Shown piece after piece: positions 1-11,221 of a DNA stretch of 64,000 nucleotides (position 1 is the first letter of the stretch; every line of letters begins with the position of its first letter). This DNA is from Rapana venosa. Taxonomy: Eukaryota > Mollusca > Gastropoda > Neogastropoda > Muricidae. A program made the translations under genes and the position numbers. The stretch lies in NCBI GenBank assembly GCA_028751875.1, contig CM054135.1, positions 61,855,097 to 61,919,096 on the forward strand. Direction: 5' to 3'. The notes beneath the pieces are model-generated. The model was not told the DNA's origin, made no database searches, and was given only the letters and a program-made list of their open reading frames with translations.

Positions 1-48
1 TGAAGCCAAGGCACACAAACGATCACCCAACCACTTGGTAACCAATGA
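1..48 (-). repeat. SINE-C fragment at left edge
   Basis: The block matches the complement of the SINE-C segment that reads GGTTACCA, GGATGGGTGACCG and CCTTGGCTTCA in the full copies at 44965-45262 and 60154-60433. The copy is cut by the window edge and ends near 48, so only the 5S-like part is present. Confidence 0.75.
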
Positions 49-856
49 GGGGTATACTTTTCACTGCATGGTGAATAGTTGTGATCGAGGATGATGTAAT
101 GATATCGCTATAGAAATGCATGTGTTTTGAGGCTACTTGACCGGGCTGTACTCTATGCTTCCTATCTTAATATATCCCAACATCAACCAGGCTCAAGAGA
201 TGCAGACACCTGCAGTGTTGGTCAAGTCGTTTAAGCAACACTCATGATTCCTCCTAAAGTGGATGAAGCTTGACTGTGGTCTCAGTTCACTCTATGAGCC
301 CATAACAAAGTCACTCTAGGTAGGAGCTGGCTGGAGTCTGAAAGATCCTTTCGACTTACGGGATTTGAACCTTGGACTGCCAGGCCATAACCCAGGGCAC
401 TAACCACTGCATGCATCCTGGCATCAGACCTGTTCCATCAGCTATAATATAATATGTATGGCAGTGTGAGTGATGAGTGCTCCCCTCAGGCTTTTTGGAA
501 GAAACAATACTGTTATTAAGGACTGTCTGTGTGTCTGAATTAAGGAAGCCCACAGAAAGAAACTCAATACCTTTAGGTTTAGAGGCTTATAAAACATTGT
601 TAAGTGAATAAGTTAACAAACACACATATTGACATTACAAGTCAGAATGGTTTGACGTTTTTGTTTTGGGTTTTGGGGTTTTTTTTTGGGGGGGGGGGGG
701 GGCATCCACTTTCTTCAAACTGGGAAAACGAAAACTCGGAGATGGAAGTAGTAACGTGTATGAAAACGACACCAAGATCCTGCTGCTAATAACTATGTCC
801 TTTCTTTCTTTCTTTCTTTATATTCGTTTACTTATGCAACAATTTTTTCTCCACAG
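49..856 (+). other. PPP1R12 intron (left part, unknown upstream end)
   Basis: This is intronic DNA upstream of the first visible PPP1R12 exon. It holds the SINE head at 325-420, a G run at 688-702 and a short TTTC repeat near 800-818. The polypyrimidine tract at 839-854 ends in the acceptor CCACAG at 851-856. No upstream coding exon is recognisable. Confidence 0.7.
325..420 (-). repeat. tRNA-derived SINE head, separate family
   Basis: On the - strand this reads as a tRNA-like promoter: an A-box-like GCAGTGGTTAGTGCCC followed at normal tRNA spacing by a B-box-like AAGGTTCAAATCCC. No intact tRNA fold or discriminator is evident, so a SINE head is more likely than a tRNA gene. The family differs from SINE-A, B and C. 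Confidence 0.5.
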
Positions 857-1003
857 ATGTACGAAGATGAGAAGGAGCAGAACGGGAAGCTGCGGAAGGA
901 ACTGGAGCATTGCAAGAAAGACCTGTTGGAGGCCAAGGCAGAGCTGGACAAGCTGATGAAGAACAACGACACTTCGCGCTCCAGCGACTCCTCAGACAAG
1001 CGG
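857..1003 (+). CDS. PPP1R12A: Myosin phosphatase targeting subunit (PPP1R12 family), internal coiled-coil exon
   Basis: The exon has 49 codons in phase 0, from acceptor CCACAG to donor CGG|GTGGGT. It starts MYEDEKEQNGKLRKELEHCK and continues as a charged heptad coiled coil ending in a Ser-rich stretch before KR. This is the C-terminal coiled-coil region of MYPT proteins, which target the PP1 catalytic subunit to myosin light chain. The MYPT call rests mainly on the next exons, which continue in frame with the family's hallmark ERRALER and SKLSK segments. The first ATG is not a start codon, because the exon is internal. Ankyrin repeats, the RVxF motif and the inhibitory phosphorylation site of the family must lie to the left of the window. 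Invertebrates normally have one PPP1R12 gene, so choosing A rather than B or C is a convenience. Confidence 0.85.
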
Positions 1004-1989
1004 GTGGGTAGTACCCTAAACAGTTAAGTTTGAGGGGGGGGGGGGGAAGGAGGAGGGGGGAACCACCCCAGGTGGTTAGGTAATTGTCGGTAGTTTGTGG
1101 TAATTTTGTTTTCTGTGAAAAAAAGTATCACAGAGGCTGTAGGGTGTTGTTTTCTCCCCCATGCTGATTTTCTGTTTGAATGGTCACTGCCCCAAAAAAG
1201 AAAAAAAATGTTACGGCTTTAAAAAATAAAATAAATGTTTCGGCTTTAAAAAATAAAATAAATAAAGACCCCCCTCCCTTCCTTCCCAAAATAAAAAAAA
1301 GAAGAAAACAAGTGAATAAAGATTGAATGTTAGTCTTTATGTATCGTATGCAAAGCCTAGGTGTTGAAGAATGGGAGAAAACTAAGATCACATAGATTCT
1401 AACTGAGTTATTGAACATGAATAGTATCTGTTATCTTTCTGTTAGATAGGGATTATGTAATTTTGAGCCTGTGGTGCTTTGATTCATAGTTTATTGAGGT
1501 ATCAGTATCTTTATTTAAAAATTGTTTTTTAAAGGATGCCCTTGAATGTATACTTCAAAATCCTGTTGGTAAAAATGCTTTACTGTACCCCCCCCCCCCC
1601 CTCCCCCTTTAGGATCATTGTCATACATCACCAATTGAGGCAACCTTTCCTTTTTTCCCTGCAATTTTTCTAGTTTTTAGCCACAATCTGTTTTTTAGAA
1701 AAATGTCCATTTCCAAAATTTTCACCAAAAAACCTGTATGGAATCATGCTGGTTTCATGCAGCACAAAGTCATCAAAGAAAAGCAGAAAATATTGTAGCT
1801 GTGCCTTTTAGAAGTTTGTTCTGAAATATTACAAGGAGGATTTTCCATACATTGATCAGTCTGGACAAGGCAAATGTTATGCTTTCTGCATGCCAGTTGC
1901 TCAAAAACTCCAGTCTTTTTTTTTTCTTTTGGTTTACAGCGGCAATTCAAATGCATTTGAATATGCGGACAAAATGAGTAGCCTAGCAG

Positions 1990-2530
1990 ACAGCAGTATT
2001 CGTCTTCTCTTGTTAGCTTTTTACACCGTCAGATGTGTTTGGGAGAAGTAGTGGCAATTCCTTTCCAGCTCCTCTCGTGGGCCGTACAGCTTAGTTTGCA
2101 GGGCGATCTCTGTCAGACACACAATCTTCCTCAGACAGCAGTATTCAATGGAGGTAGTGTGAACCGCCAGCGCCTGGGGTTTATCACAGTTCTTGATTAA
2201 ACCATTGACGCTGGGGGCAACATACAAAGTGAGAGGCGAGACCAGTGCTTGCTTTCCCACTTGCTGAATTCCCCTTTACAGCTTAGTCTTTGTGAGACTA
2301 TGACTCTCTGACTAGGAGGCTCGACTTGCACAGTCCTTATGTGCTGCAGCCCTGGGGGGCTAGTTGGCCTTTGGAGAACATCTCCAACGCTGACTGACCT
2401 TATGCCCACTTGGCCGAGAGAGTGGGGATGTACTGTGGGCAAGGCATCTCCACTATAATCAAATTTCTGCCCAGTTTCCGAAACAGCAGCTGCCTCCTCT
2501 GCTGTTTGAGCGTACATGCACATCAAGTGA
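1990..2530 (-). other. Unrecognised coding-like block (two overlapping open frames)
   Basis: On the - strand two open frames overlap, about 2197-2526 and 2021-2260, and could be one degraded frame joined by a frameshift near 2250. The block is richer in GC than its surroundings. The segments read, for example, SPLTLYVAPSVNGLIK and GPREELERNCHYF. I do not recognise the protein. It could be an old processed pseudogene or a mobile-element fragment inside the intron. No splice sites or start codon were confirmed. Confidence 0.25.
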
Positions 2531-3531
2531 GGGACGTCATGTATCGATCGCCTTATCTGGATGGATTTTCTGTCTGTCGAATTTCAAAACAAACAAAGCG
2601 AGGCTGGAACTATGCATATAATGTTGTTTAGCTGATGAAAGCAAGAGTCCAGAGACTAGATTGCTGAAGTACCAACAAACAAAACAAGTGTTTTGGCTGA
2701 GCATGGGATAAACAGTATCAACTTACAAGCAGTAGTGGACAGATGTGAAACTGTAGCCAGCTACAAAGTGCCAACATAGTCTGGCCCAGATTTGACACTT
2801 TGGACTACATTTGCTTATAAAAGGCAATAAAAATCAATGCAACTGGTGCTGACACTCATTTTTAAACAACTTGACCTTTTCATTTTGTGTTCTACGAAAG
2901 GAGATGTGATCAGTGACCTTTGTACTATTGGTTTCCACCTAGAGCCAGTTTGTTTCAAATCCCAGCATCACAGCTATAGGTTTCTCTCCACTTTCAGCTA
3001 CTCTCAGCTAGCTTCCATCCCAGCCCAGCTGGTGCTAGTTATAGCAGGAACTGACGCACTTGAATTTGGTAAAAGGAAGGGGGTGTGCTAATTTTAGCAC
3101 TGGACCCTTGACTGAGTTATGCTGGATTTGTGCGCTGTGTATTTTGCCTGACTACCTCGTCTTTCCAGGGGATGAAAAGTTTGCTTCTTTAACCATGAAA
3201 AAAAGATTTCAGCTTCAGAGGGGCATATCCCCTCTCCCTGACCCACACTTTTTCAAAAGGGGGAACAATTCTGATAGTATTGTAAAATGAGTAGATGTGT
3301 AAGCATTGTTCTGTATGATCGATCATACATGTACTCCTTATACATGTACTTTCTTGTTGGGGGGGGGGGGGGTGTCCATTTTCGTTATTGATGAGTTTTT
3401 TTGCTTTTTGGTCGCGTGTGAGTGTGTGTGCGCGCGTGTGTGTTTTCTTTCTTTTTTTTTCTTATGGAGTTAGTCTTATTATTATTGGTTATGGTAATAA
3501 TGTAGTTAGATAATATTGAGCAAGTTTTTTT

Positions 3532-3606
3532 TGTTGCTAGATAGATGACTTGATGAAAAAAAAGCAAATGTATTGCTCATTCAGTGTACCATCTGGAAAT
3601 AAAAAT
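3532..3606 (+). repeat. LINE-G 3' end (short copy)
   Basis: A stretch reading GATGACTTGATGAAAAAAAA, then a segment ending CATCTGGAAATAAAAATTTG and TGACTTGACTT, is repeated at the ends of 35788-36545 (opposite strand) and 54372-55190. The recurring identical end with a short tail fits a 5'-truncated non-LTR retrotransposon. Confidence 0.65.
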
Positions 3607-3645
3607 TTGACTTGACTTTAATTGATTATATACCAGAGAAATTGT

Positions 3646-3649
<4 letters not shown>

Positions 3650-3692
<43 letters not shown>
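3650..3692. repeat. (CA)n microsatellite
   Basis: Pure CA dinucleotide repeat of about 21 units in a PPP1R12 intron. Confidence 0.95.
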
Positions 3693-3697
<5 letters not shown>

Positions 3698-3814
3698 TCA
3701 TTCATTGGTACATTTCCCACTCACAAATGCATTCAGTATGATCAGTATTTTGACACCTAACCTTTACATCACAAACAAACTTTCTTTGCTTGTATGGCTC
3801 TCCATCTATGTCTC

Positions 3815-3927
<113 letters not shown>

Positions 3928-4090
3928 CCCCTCCTCCTCCCCTCATTTCTTTCAGACTGTTTCATAGTAAGGTAAAGGTAAAGGTTTCATAGTAGATGAA
4001 TTAAAAACTGGAACCAAGGTTAAAACTGTTATAATTCATAATGCCTTTTCCTTATTTTCTGATGTTAAAAGTTTTTGTTTAAAATTGCAG

Positions 4091-4141
4091 GAAAGGAGAG
4101 CATTAGAGCGAAAAGTCTCAGAATACGAAGAAGAATTGAAG
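4091..4141 (+). CDS. PPP1R12A: PPP1R12 internal exon, ERRALER motif
   Basis: The exon has 17 codons in phase 0 between acceptor TTGCAG and a consensus donor GTAAGT. It encodes ERRALERKVSEYEEELK, a close match to the stretch that precedes the C-terminal zipper of vertebrate MYPT1, where a similar ERRALERxISExEEELK occurs (recalled). It continues the coiled coil from the previous exon without a break in heptad character. Its donor is in frame with both candidate terminal exons, at 5032 and at 12677, so it is the branch point of the alternative 3' ends. The small size and charged composition agree with a family exon and with no other reading. Confidence 0.92.
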
Positions 4142-5031
4142 GTAAGTGCAGCGAAAGGCTTTAAAAAGAAGAAAAAAAACACCTGAACTGCAAATATTTC
4201 TCAAGACTTCAGTATGCTTGATTTAGTGATTTTTTTTTTTAGGGGGGGGGGGTGCATATTTTGTAAATAGTATATAATATTGTTTGAAACTGTCCCAGGT
4301 TTTGGTGGGTTGGTTGGTTCGTAGGTTGAGTTCTATGAGTGTTTTCATGCATGTGTGGTTTTCAAGAGAGTGAGTGTGTGTGTGTGCGTGGATGCGTGCG
4401 TGCATTCGTGAGAGAGGAGAAATAAATTTGAAGGGTTTTGCTGACATTTTACATAGAAAATATCAAATATATATATATATATATATTTAAATATATATAC
4501 TCTAATTTACTGTGGAAGCAAAAGTGTTTCATTGGACAGAAGTAATGAAGTGTGTATCACTTGGAAGAGGTTTGTGGTTGTAACATAAACCATCTTTGTT
4601 TTGCCATTGTCTCTGTTATTATTGTCTCTGTTGTCATTGTTTCTTTTTGTCTCTTGTTTTCTGTCATTCTGTATGTACTTGTGTTTCTCCTGTATGCTAT
4701 CTACAAGTATTCATTAAAGCTCAGTTATTTTCATACCTGTTGAAAATATACATAGTCCTTTTCACCATTGCAGTAACTATTTACGTCCAGACAAATTGCC
4801 TTTTTTTTTCTTTTTTCTTTTTTTTAAACAAAAATAAATGAACAATTTTACTGTCTCTGTTTTAAGTTTTAATCACTTTTCCTTTTTAATCTGTCTTGGT
4901 CTGTCTCAGTATCTGTGTGTGTGTTTAGAATGTGTGTGTGTCTCTTTCTGTCTGTCTCTCTGTCTGTGTGTACATTATAGTATATATTTTTAAACTCGTA
5001 TTTATACATATATATGCCTTGTCCTTTTCAG
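4142..5031 (+). other. PPP1R12 intron before first terminal exon
   Basis: AT-rich intron with an (AT)n tract at about 4468-4487, several G, T and GT runs, and a pyrimidine-rich 3' end leading to TTTTCAG at 5025-5031. No other feature is seen. Confidence 0.85.
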
Positions 5032-5118
5032 CAACTGGAGAAAATAAAGGCAGAAAACAAAAAACTAAAAGAGGAGAATAGGGCTCTGACACGTGTGGTA
5101 TCCAAACTTTCCAAATAG
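5032..5118 (+). CDS. PPP1R12A: PPP1R12 terminal exon, version 1 (leucine zipper, stop)
   Basis: The exon encodes 28 residues plus TAG in phase 0. It opens QLEKIKAENKKLKEEN and ends TRVVSKLSK. Residues 5, 12, 19 and 26 are I, L, L, L, a full heptad register. This is the C-terminal leucine zipper of MYPT, which in vertebrates mediates partner binding including cGMP-dependent kinase I. The residue after the stop begins GTAAAA, so the TAG sits directly on a possible splice donor at 5119. If used, the exon could also be an internal stop-bearing exon spliced on to 12677. Sixteen of 28 residues are identical to version 2. It is less like the vertebrate end than version 2, because it has TRVV where the vertebrate and version 2 sequences have IRVI. 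Confidence 0.92.
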   Translation, partial: QLEKIKAENKKLKEENRALTRVVSKLSK

Positions 5119-6145
5119 GTAAAAAAAAAAAAAACCCCACACACTCTCAAAACCCCACCCCTCCAATGCCACTAAGCATGTTGCCTTCTTCCCCATCTTC
5201 CTATCCTATCCTTATTTGTGATATATACTCCACACTCACCAGTGCAGTGGTACTGGGTGCATGCTGGTAATGGCCTTCAGGATTGCAGGCATGCTTTTTT
5301 GGTATCGTCGTGTGATAATCAGGATGCATGGCCTTTGGATTTTGTTTTGTTACCTCCTCTCGTTTGGCTTCTGGAATGGGTTGTAGCGGTCTCTTTTGGT
5401 TTTGGTTTTCGTTGTTGGTAGGAGGCTCTGATTCTTTTTGTTTTCTTTGATTACTGAAATTGTTTTCGAAGCCTTTTATTTGTTTTTTTGTGTTTTGGTT
5501 TCTGGGAATTAAATAACAGTGGTTTGTTTTTTGTTTATTTCAAGGATTGCATGTTGGGCTTTTTGTTTGTTTTGTTTTTTGTTGTTACTGAAATAATTCA
5601 GTTATTTTGTTTGTGTTTAGCAGTGGATTTCTCATTCTTTCTCTTTTCCTGTGGATTTTTTTTTGGGGGGGATGGATGGGGGGTGACGAGGCATTCAAGT
5701 GGGGTTTACTTTGTAATATAATCAGATCTTTTTAGTGTGAGTCACCTAAAAGACAATCACTTTTTGTTTTGGTTTGGGGTTTTTTTTTTTTTTTCTTTTT
5801 TTTCAACTTCATTTCAGGGATGTCTTGATAATTTTAGCTACTGAGCCATGGTTATACTTTCTTAACCATGGGTAAGATCGTTCTATTGGTGAAAAGAGAT
5901 AATCATACTTCCTCAGCACTCAGAGTGTTATGTAGACCATAATATGCTATGCAGAATGTATAACCAATATTTTTTTTGTTTAGTGTAAATGGGTAAGCAT
6001 GAAGCTTCTTCACACCATGCCCTCCTCCCTACTCCTGTGTCCCTGAAAATTGGTCAGTGTCCCTGATTGTCAAGGGCTTTGTCCCTGACAGTGAAACTTC
6101 AGGGTAGGCACGCCTACTACTTTTAAATGGTATACTTAAAAAGGA

Positions 6146-6572
6146 AATTGGCAGGATGGCTAAAACGTTCACCCGCCTAACAAGTAAACCACGAGGTTCT
6201 GGGTTTGATTTCCAGCCTTGCCCTTTCTTCCCAGTTTGACGAGAAAATCGAACTGAATGTCACAAGTTTTTCGGATGATATTGTAAACCGAAGCCCCTTT
6301 GTGTGCAGTTGCATGCTGAACATCTTGTGCACATGTTAAAAACCTACCCTGCTTTTTTGAAGATTAAGCCGTTTCGTGCTGGTAAGAACTGATGACAAAT
6401 TTTCCAAACACCCATGCACTCAGGTGTCATGTTTAGACACCATCCTGGAAGTTTGAATGCTGCTATTTAAATGGATAGGCGGGGGTAGGGAGGGGGGTGG
6501 GGGGGGACAGTCACAGTCGCAAATATCTCTCCATTGGTGAACCTCAGAGCTTTAGCCAAGGAATTGAAGGGG
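6146..6572 (+). repeat. SINE-A, full-length diverged copy
   Basis: A tRNA-like head (GGCAGGATGGCTAAAACG, then GGTTCTGGGTTTGATTTCC as B box) is followed by the central domain with GGATGATATTGTAAACCGA. A tail follows with TGGTGAACCTCAGAGCT. A G-rich insertion near 6480-6505 and many substitutions mark it as an older copy. Confidence 0.85.
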
Positions 6573-6829
6573 GAAAAAAATGGTATACTGTAACAGCCAC
6601 CTTTAAGATCAGGAGATGTGACTCGTGGATCAAGTACCAAACGCTGGTGACTGAGACCTGTGAGGTCTCTGATGTTTACCATTTCTTTTGCTTTTGGGGG
6701 TTTTTTGTTTTTGGCCTGGGGGATTTGGAAAGGGGGGGGGGGGGGGGGTGATTTGGGGAAATATTTTGACAATACTGCTTTTCTGTAAGGTGGTATCAGC
6801 CTGAAAGGAGAAGCATACGATTGACTGAT

Positions 6830-7724
6830 CTGTATGCAATGATACTGGTCAGGATGACTGATCTGTATGCAATGATACTGGTTAGGGTGACGTCTGTATG
6901 CAATGATACTGGTTGGGGCAACATCTGTATGCAATGATACTGGTCAGGATGACGTCTGTATGCAATGATACTGGTCAGGATGACGTCTGTATGCAATGAT
7001 CCTGGTTAGGGCAATGTCTGTATGCAATGATACTGGTCAGGATGATGTCTGTATGCAATGATACTGGTGAGGGTGCCATCTGTATGCAATACTTGTCAGG
7101 ATGGCGTCTGTATGCAATGATACTTGCCAGGATGACATCTGTATGCGATGATACTGGTTAGGGCAACATCTGTATGCAATAATACTTGTCAGGGTGACGT
7201 CTGTATGCGATGATACTGGTTAGGGTGACGTCTGTATTCAATGATACTGGTTAGGGCGCCGTCTGTATGCAATGATACTGGTCAGGATGACGTCTGTATG
7301 CAATGATACTGGTCAGGATGACGTCTGTATGCAATGATACTGGTAGGATGACGTCTGTATGCAATGATACTGGTCAGGATGACGTCTGTATGCAATGATA
7401 CTGGTCAGGATGACGTCTGTATGCAATGATACTGGTCAGGATGACGTCTGTATGCAATGATACTGGTCAGGGCGACGTCTGTATGCAATGATACTGGTTA
7501 GGGCGACGTCTGTATACAATGATACTGGTCAGGATGACGTCTGTATGCAATGATACTGGTCAGGGCGACGTCTGTATGCAATGATACTGGTCAGAATGAC
7601 GTCTGTATGCAATGGTACTGGTCAGGATGACGTCTGTATGCAATGATACTGGTCAGGGCGACGTCTGTATGCAATGATACTGGTCAGAATGACGTCTGTA
7701 TGCAATGGTACTGGTTAGGGCGAC
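6830..7724 (+). repeat. 31-bp minisatellite, about 29 units
   Basis: Tandem units contain GTCTGTATGCAATGATACTG followed by GT(C/T)AGGATGAC or variants. The first units are 34 bp because of an extra ACT, and unit sequences become most uniform between 7270 and 7500. Many junctions create TGACGTCT, one base from a cAMP response element. Open frames on both strands here are periodicity artefacts. Confidence 0.95.
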
Positions 7725-8169
7725 TTTAGTGAGTGTGATCCCTCCCCCCCTTTCCCCCAATGTTTGTTTGTCTCGTTCCTGGTCACAGTTGTATATGAGT
7801 ACGTTGCATCTGCCAGTCCATGTTTGTGTGTGCGGATTTTAACCTTTTCTTTTATTATCCTATTGTTGAGGTTCAGCTTTGTAAAGCCTTTGCTGCATGC
7901 ATGGCTGGGCTTCAGACTGTATGCACCGTGGCTTAGCACTTGGGTTTAAGTACATTAACAGCAGCGTATGGGGAGAGTGTGTATATCTCAGTGTGCACTC
8001 CTAGCAGGTGTAGAGCTGTAAGTAGTAAGTAGACAATACGCAAGAAGTAAAACCAGCTGCAGCTGTTGTGGGTTTATTCAACACGTGTATATTATGCAAG
8101 CATGCTGTTTGGTTGGTTGGTGTGTGGGTGTATGTATGCGCGCACACAATATTACGTGCATGCATGTAC

Positions 8170-8314
8170 ATGTGTGTGCGTGTACAGACACACATGTGCA
8201 TACACACTCACTCACACACACTCGCGCATACACACACGTACACACACCGACTGAATGCCCAGCACATTGGTATAGTGTATATCTGACACTGGAACACAGT
8301 GATATTACCGATCT

Positions 8315-8347
<33 letters not shown>

Positions 8348-8425
8348 ACACACACACTCTGAATGAATGCCCGGCACATTGGTATTGTGTATATATGTAA
8401 CATAGGAACACAGTACTATTACCAA
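8170..8425. repeat. CA-rich block with a duplicated segment of about 100 bp
   Basis: Two segments share GCACATTGGTAT, then GTGTATAT, then GGAACACAGT and ATTACC. They are separated by CA tracts, so the block looks like a tandem duplication of a unique segment plus its microsatellite. Confidence 0.8.
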
Positions 8426-8715
8426 TGCCTAAGCTTCAGTAGTGCATTAAACACATTAAAAAGGACGGGTGTGGTATTACATGTATAGCTGGCACAGGAC
8501 AAAAATGAGATATTAAAAGTTGAGTTTAAAAAAAAAAATTATTTTTGGTCTCAGGGTTCATACAGAGTAACAAAAGTCAACAAATATCTGAACTCATTAA
8601 GTTATTTTTTTGTGTTTCAAATTGGAGGTAAAGTATAGACAATTATTTGACCCAGAGAATGCTTGGGATAATCGAGGTAAATTTTTGCGAAGTGATTTCA
8701 TGGTGAGAAATGATA

Positions 8716-8994
8716 AAAAGGTAAAGGAGTCCCATAACCTATAAGGTCGTAGGGGAGCGAGGCGTCAGAGACCTCACTTCTCTAGGGCCAGCATATTGAG
8801 GGCGGCGCCCATCTCCTCTCCCTCGCTACTTTACCTTCCCTGACCCTAAAGAGGGCAGGTACCCATTTACAGCTGGGTGAACTGGAGGAACTGTACTGAA
8901 ACCAAGGCGCGCAAACGGTCACCCATCCAACTGGTAACCACGCTCGACGCTGCTTAACCTTAGCTGGGGGAAAGCGAGTGCTCTGACCACTGAG
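8716..8994 (-). repeat. SINE-C, nearly full length
   Basis: On the - strand this runs from CTCAGTGGTCAGAGCACTCG through the 5S-like block GGATGGGTGACCG to a tail ending ATAGGTTATGGGACTCC. By eye it is very close to the copy at 44965-45262, which suggests fairly recent activity. Confidence 0.9.
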
Positions 8995-10492
8995 AAATGA
9001 TACCATCGGGAAAAGAACAGAGAAATACTACAGTTGGGGGAAGAAGGGGGTGGTGGTGGTGGGGTGGGGGGTGAAGAAATGTGTTAGCAATATCTCTTGA
9101 TAGGTAATGAAACTTTTTTTCAAATTTTTTTTTATATAGCAAGACAGTTCAGTCCAGCTTGCGTGAGTTGCTAGGTTTTGAGGTATATATGTACAGAAAT
9201 GTATTTTGAAACATTTTCTCCCATTGCAGACCCCCCCCCCCAAAAAAAAAAAACCAAAAAACCAAAAAAACAGAGAGAAAAACAGCAACAAAAAAAAGAG
9301 TGTGTGCATGTTTTCAATGCAATCTGGCTGGAATTTAAAACAAAATTTTATTTAAAAATCTTTTGCCATGTTTTCTGATTAAGAGCCTTGATTTTTGGTA
9401 GAAAGCTTTTCGAGAGAGGGAGAAGTTGGTTGTTTTGTGGGTTTTTGTTGTTTTTTTTGGTTAGGGAGGAAGGGGTTTGGAGTATAGAATTTTGTAAGAG
9501 CACATCTGTAAGAACCCTGTAGTTTAAAACTGTGTGTGTATTGAATTAACCCTGTGGATGGAATGCTGGCACCAACATGTGATCATTGTATTGTATTGTT
9601 TATATCACTGCTCTGTATGGTATGTGTGTACCTCTGAAATGACTTTTGCATGACCTGGTTGACAAATGTGTTTGGAGTTATTGTGGAGTTGATAGTCAGA
9701 TTCTGTGTGTGTGTTGTGTGTGTATGTGGGGGAGGGGGGTTAGTGGGGGTGGGTGTGTGTCAGACTTTGTGTGTGTGTGTGTGCAGGTAGTTATGTAGAC
9801 ATACACATTTTGGTATGCGTACATGTATGCATGTGTGTGTGTGTGTCCATGTGTCCATGTGTGTACGTTTTGGTGAGTATATAACAATCTGTTCCAGAAA
9901 GGGTGTGTGTGCATGTGTGTTAAAGGAGTGAACAATTCATGATGTAATTTTCTTGTAACATTGATGCTGTTATTCCATTGATTTGCAGTCTATAATGCTA
10001 TTGTTTCTTGACTTCACACAAGTTACAGGGTTTTTATTATGTTTTAGTTTGAATGCTCCTACTCTTTTGATAATGTTAGTATGGACTTTCTCTTGTCTTT
10101 GCTAAGGTCAGCTCAAGACTTTGGGTTTTAAACATACTACAGCCTACATAGTTATTTATAAGTAACATTTAAAAGAATCCTTCTCTCTCTCTCTCTCTCT
10201 CCCTTCCTTTCTCTCTCTTCCTCTCTCTCTTTCTTTTTTTCTTTTTAAGTGAATCAATATTCATCTCTTGTCATTCTTTATCATAAGAATTTATCTGTGA
10301 GTTTTTTGGTGTGTGTGTTGTTGTTTTTTTACCTTAATTAAAGGTTTACTTTTTCTTTCTGCCAGACAAGTATTTATAATGGTATTGTATGCAAGATGGC
10401 TGTTTTGCTCTTTATTATTTTTGTGTTTCATTTCAAGATTACATATATTGTAAGTCTCTGTGTTTAAATCTAGGATTGTTTGCTGTGGCTTA

Positions 10493-10498
10493 AATAAA
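10493..10498 (+). promoter_or_regulatory. Candidate polyadenylation signal AATAAA
   Basis: A canonical AATAAA about 5.4 kb after the first terminal stop. It would suit a long 3' UTR for the version-1 transcript. Single hexamers are common by chance in AT-rich DNA, so support is weak without transcript ends. Confidence 0.25.
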
Positions 10499-10744
10499 TC
10501 ATGGCAGATATATATATATATTAGGAGTGATAGTTAACAAAAAGATTCTGATGTGAAAGCTATATGTATTTTAATGGAAAATGATTGAGGAATCTGAATA
10601 TTTTTTCCAGATCTTAAAAAGTGTTTATTCTTCACCATTGCATTATATGCCCAGTTAAAAATTATAACTTATGCAAATTTTCCTCTGACACTGAAAAGTC
10701 ATACATGCAAGCTTTTTAAAAATTTAAAATCCAGAATATTCTTT

Positions 10745-10990
10745 GATCTCACACATATTATGGGTAACCGTAGGATGCCAGTCTGGGGAACAAAAGCATA
10801 CACATGAAATGCATATTGCACTGGAGACTTCTATGTGTCATGTAATCTGAAAATCAAGCGCCCATCTGCTCAAACTCTCAGGGTTGTAGCATGTAGTAGG
10901 ATGGGGGAAATCTAGCTTCAGATGGGATTGGAACACAGAACCGTTTACTGTCTTAACGGGTGGGTTACTACTACTTTCTTAGCCACAGAA
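10745..10990 (-). repeat. SINE-like fragment, degraded
   Basis: On the - strand there is CCCGTTAAGACAG, then a B-box-like GGTTCTGTGTTCCAATCCC at tRNA-like spacing, then unrelated sequence. It resembles a degraded tRNA-derived SINE, but no second copy was found here. Confidence 0.35.
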
Positions 10991-11221
10991 CCTTTTTTTT
11001 TACTTAGTCTTTCATGGCCACTGTCATTATCTTCTTTTGATTCTTTCATGGAGTCTTTAGAGCCAGCTAGAATTTTCAACATGTGACAACTGGAAAAAGT
11101 TACTTCAGTTCAGTTGGTTTGTGGTGATCATTAGGTTTGTATGTTTGCTTTTTATTATTTCTTCATCAGGGTTATAATCTTGTGCTGTTTGGGAACAGTA
11201 AGAGTGTTTGTTATTACTAGC

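Noticed and set aside
604..956. Open frames overlapping the exon at 857
   Set aside because: They are in other frames or cross the intron-exon boundary. The spliced phase-0 reading is supported by the next exons.
6826..7725. CRISPR array suggested by 31-bp repeats
   Set aside because: The units are contiguous tandem repeats without unique spacers, in an animal genome with introns.
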